64,000 nt of DNA, taken from assembly GCA_021792365.1 (NCBI GenBank), contig JAJYUT010000005.1, positions 434,001 through 498,000 on the forward strand. Direction: 5' to 3'. The stretch is from Pseudomonadota bacterium. GTDB lineage: Bacteria; Pseudomonadota; Alphaproteobacteria; Dongiales; Dongiaceae. Position 1 is the first letter of the stretch, and each line of letters starts with the position of its first letter. Below, piece by piece: positions 63,821 to 64,000 of the stretch. The translations under genes and the position numbers were made by a program. Under the pieces are notes generated by a model, which did no database searches, was not told where the DNA came from, and was given only the letters and a program-made list of their open reading frames with translations.

Positions 63821-64000
63821 ATGTCACGCAAGCCGAAGAGTGCGTTACTTGCTTCCGCAGCCCTAATTGCCGGGGCGTTTGGTTTTGGCTTGGTCAGCGC
63901 GAGCGAGGCTCAAGCCGAGTGGAAGCCGACCAAGACCGTCGAATTCATTGTACCGGCGGGCACGGGCGGCGGCGCCGATCAGATGGCCCGCATGATCCAG
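63821..64000 (+). CDS. Bug/TctC-family tripartite tricarboxylate receptor, N-terminal part
   Basis: 60 residues, cut by the window edge. The signal peptide MSRKPKSALLASAALIAGAF ends near SASEAQA; the mature start WKPTKTVEFIVPAGTGGGADQMARMI is the typical Bug receptor beginning, where the glycine-rich loop binds a carboxylate ligand. GGGAGG sits 6 bases before the ATG. Its TctA/TctB membrane partners, if present nearby, lie beyond the window. Confidence 0.88.
   Translation, partial: MSRKPKSALLASAALIAGAFGFGLVSASEAQAEWKPTKTVEFIVPAGTGGGADQMARMIQ

Noticed and set aside
1-64000. CRISPR arrays, insertion sequences, toxin-antitoxin pairs and restriction systems
   Set aside because: Looked for regularly spaced repeats, transposase motifs and small paired genes along the window and found none.

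Overview
The window is a contiguous chromosomal segment from a GC-rich alphaproteobacterium. Evidence: the order tsf-pyrH-frr-uppS-cdsA-dxr-rseP-bamA-skp-fabZ, the block murA-DUF2948-hisG-UPF0262-phosphatase...infA-maf-rng-yacG, a GTTC-N7-GTTC SOS box beside lexA, a DUF815 ATPase and a BON/SWMGD-type protein. The many CoA-dependent catabolic genes and a Bug-type receptor at the right edge fit a free-living Rhodospirillales-like heterotroph, but no rRNA is present, so the genus cannot be named. No phage, insertion sequence, integrase or CRISPR array was found.

Layout. 1-9.6 kb, plus strand: translation and envelope housekeeping genes (EF-Ts end, UMP kinase, RRF, UppS, CdsA, Dxr, RseP, BamA, Skp, FabZ) and a glyoxalase. 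10-15 kb, minus strand: ilvD, citrate synthase, glutamyl-tRNA synthetase. 15-25.5 kb: comEC converging on lexA, ridA, a three-gene ABC exporter, a transglycosylase-like protein, a CoA-binding protein, a DUF815 ATPase and an SbmA/BacA-type peptide transporter. 25.8-29.3 kb: assimilatory sulfate operon cysH-cysD-cysNC with a terminator-like hairpin.

29.6-44.6 kb is the most interesting part. It holds a CaiD-like hydratase, an acyl-CoA dehydrogenase, and the set betainyl-CoA thioesterase, L-carnitine dehydrogenase, dehydrocarnitine-cleavage enzyme and CdhR-like regulator. Divergent from the regulator are a Tat-exported binding protein, two permeases, a double ATPase and a CocE/S15 hydrolase. Together these could import a quaternary-amine compound or conjugate and carry gamma-butyrobetaine and carnitine down to glycine betaine and acetoacetate. 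Two secreted or adhesin-like proteins of unknown role lie inside the island.

44.6-50.1 kb is accessory: DUF2238 membrane protein, truncated hemoglobin, FAD oxidoreductase, BON protein, an orphan asparagine-synthetase-like protein and tRNA-Thr(GGT). 50.3-60.1 kb returns to housekeeping: two tiny genes, dcd, murA, DUF2948, short-form hisG, UPF0262, low-Mr phosphatase, a hybrid histidine kinase next to a decayed receiver gene, infA, maf, rng, yacG and tRNA-Phe(GAA). 60.2-64 kb: an acyltransferase, a gene-poor stretch, a small membrane protein, a universal stress protein, a TerC-family protein and the start of a Bug/TctC receptor.

No wholly new system can be claimed from sequence alone. The best candidates for follow-up are the carnitine import/hydrolysis/catabolism island with its two candidate operators, the lipid A genes missing from beside skp-fabZ, the orphan asparagine-synthetase-like protein, and the receiver pseudogene beside the hybrid kinase.
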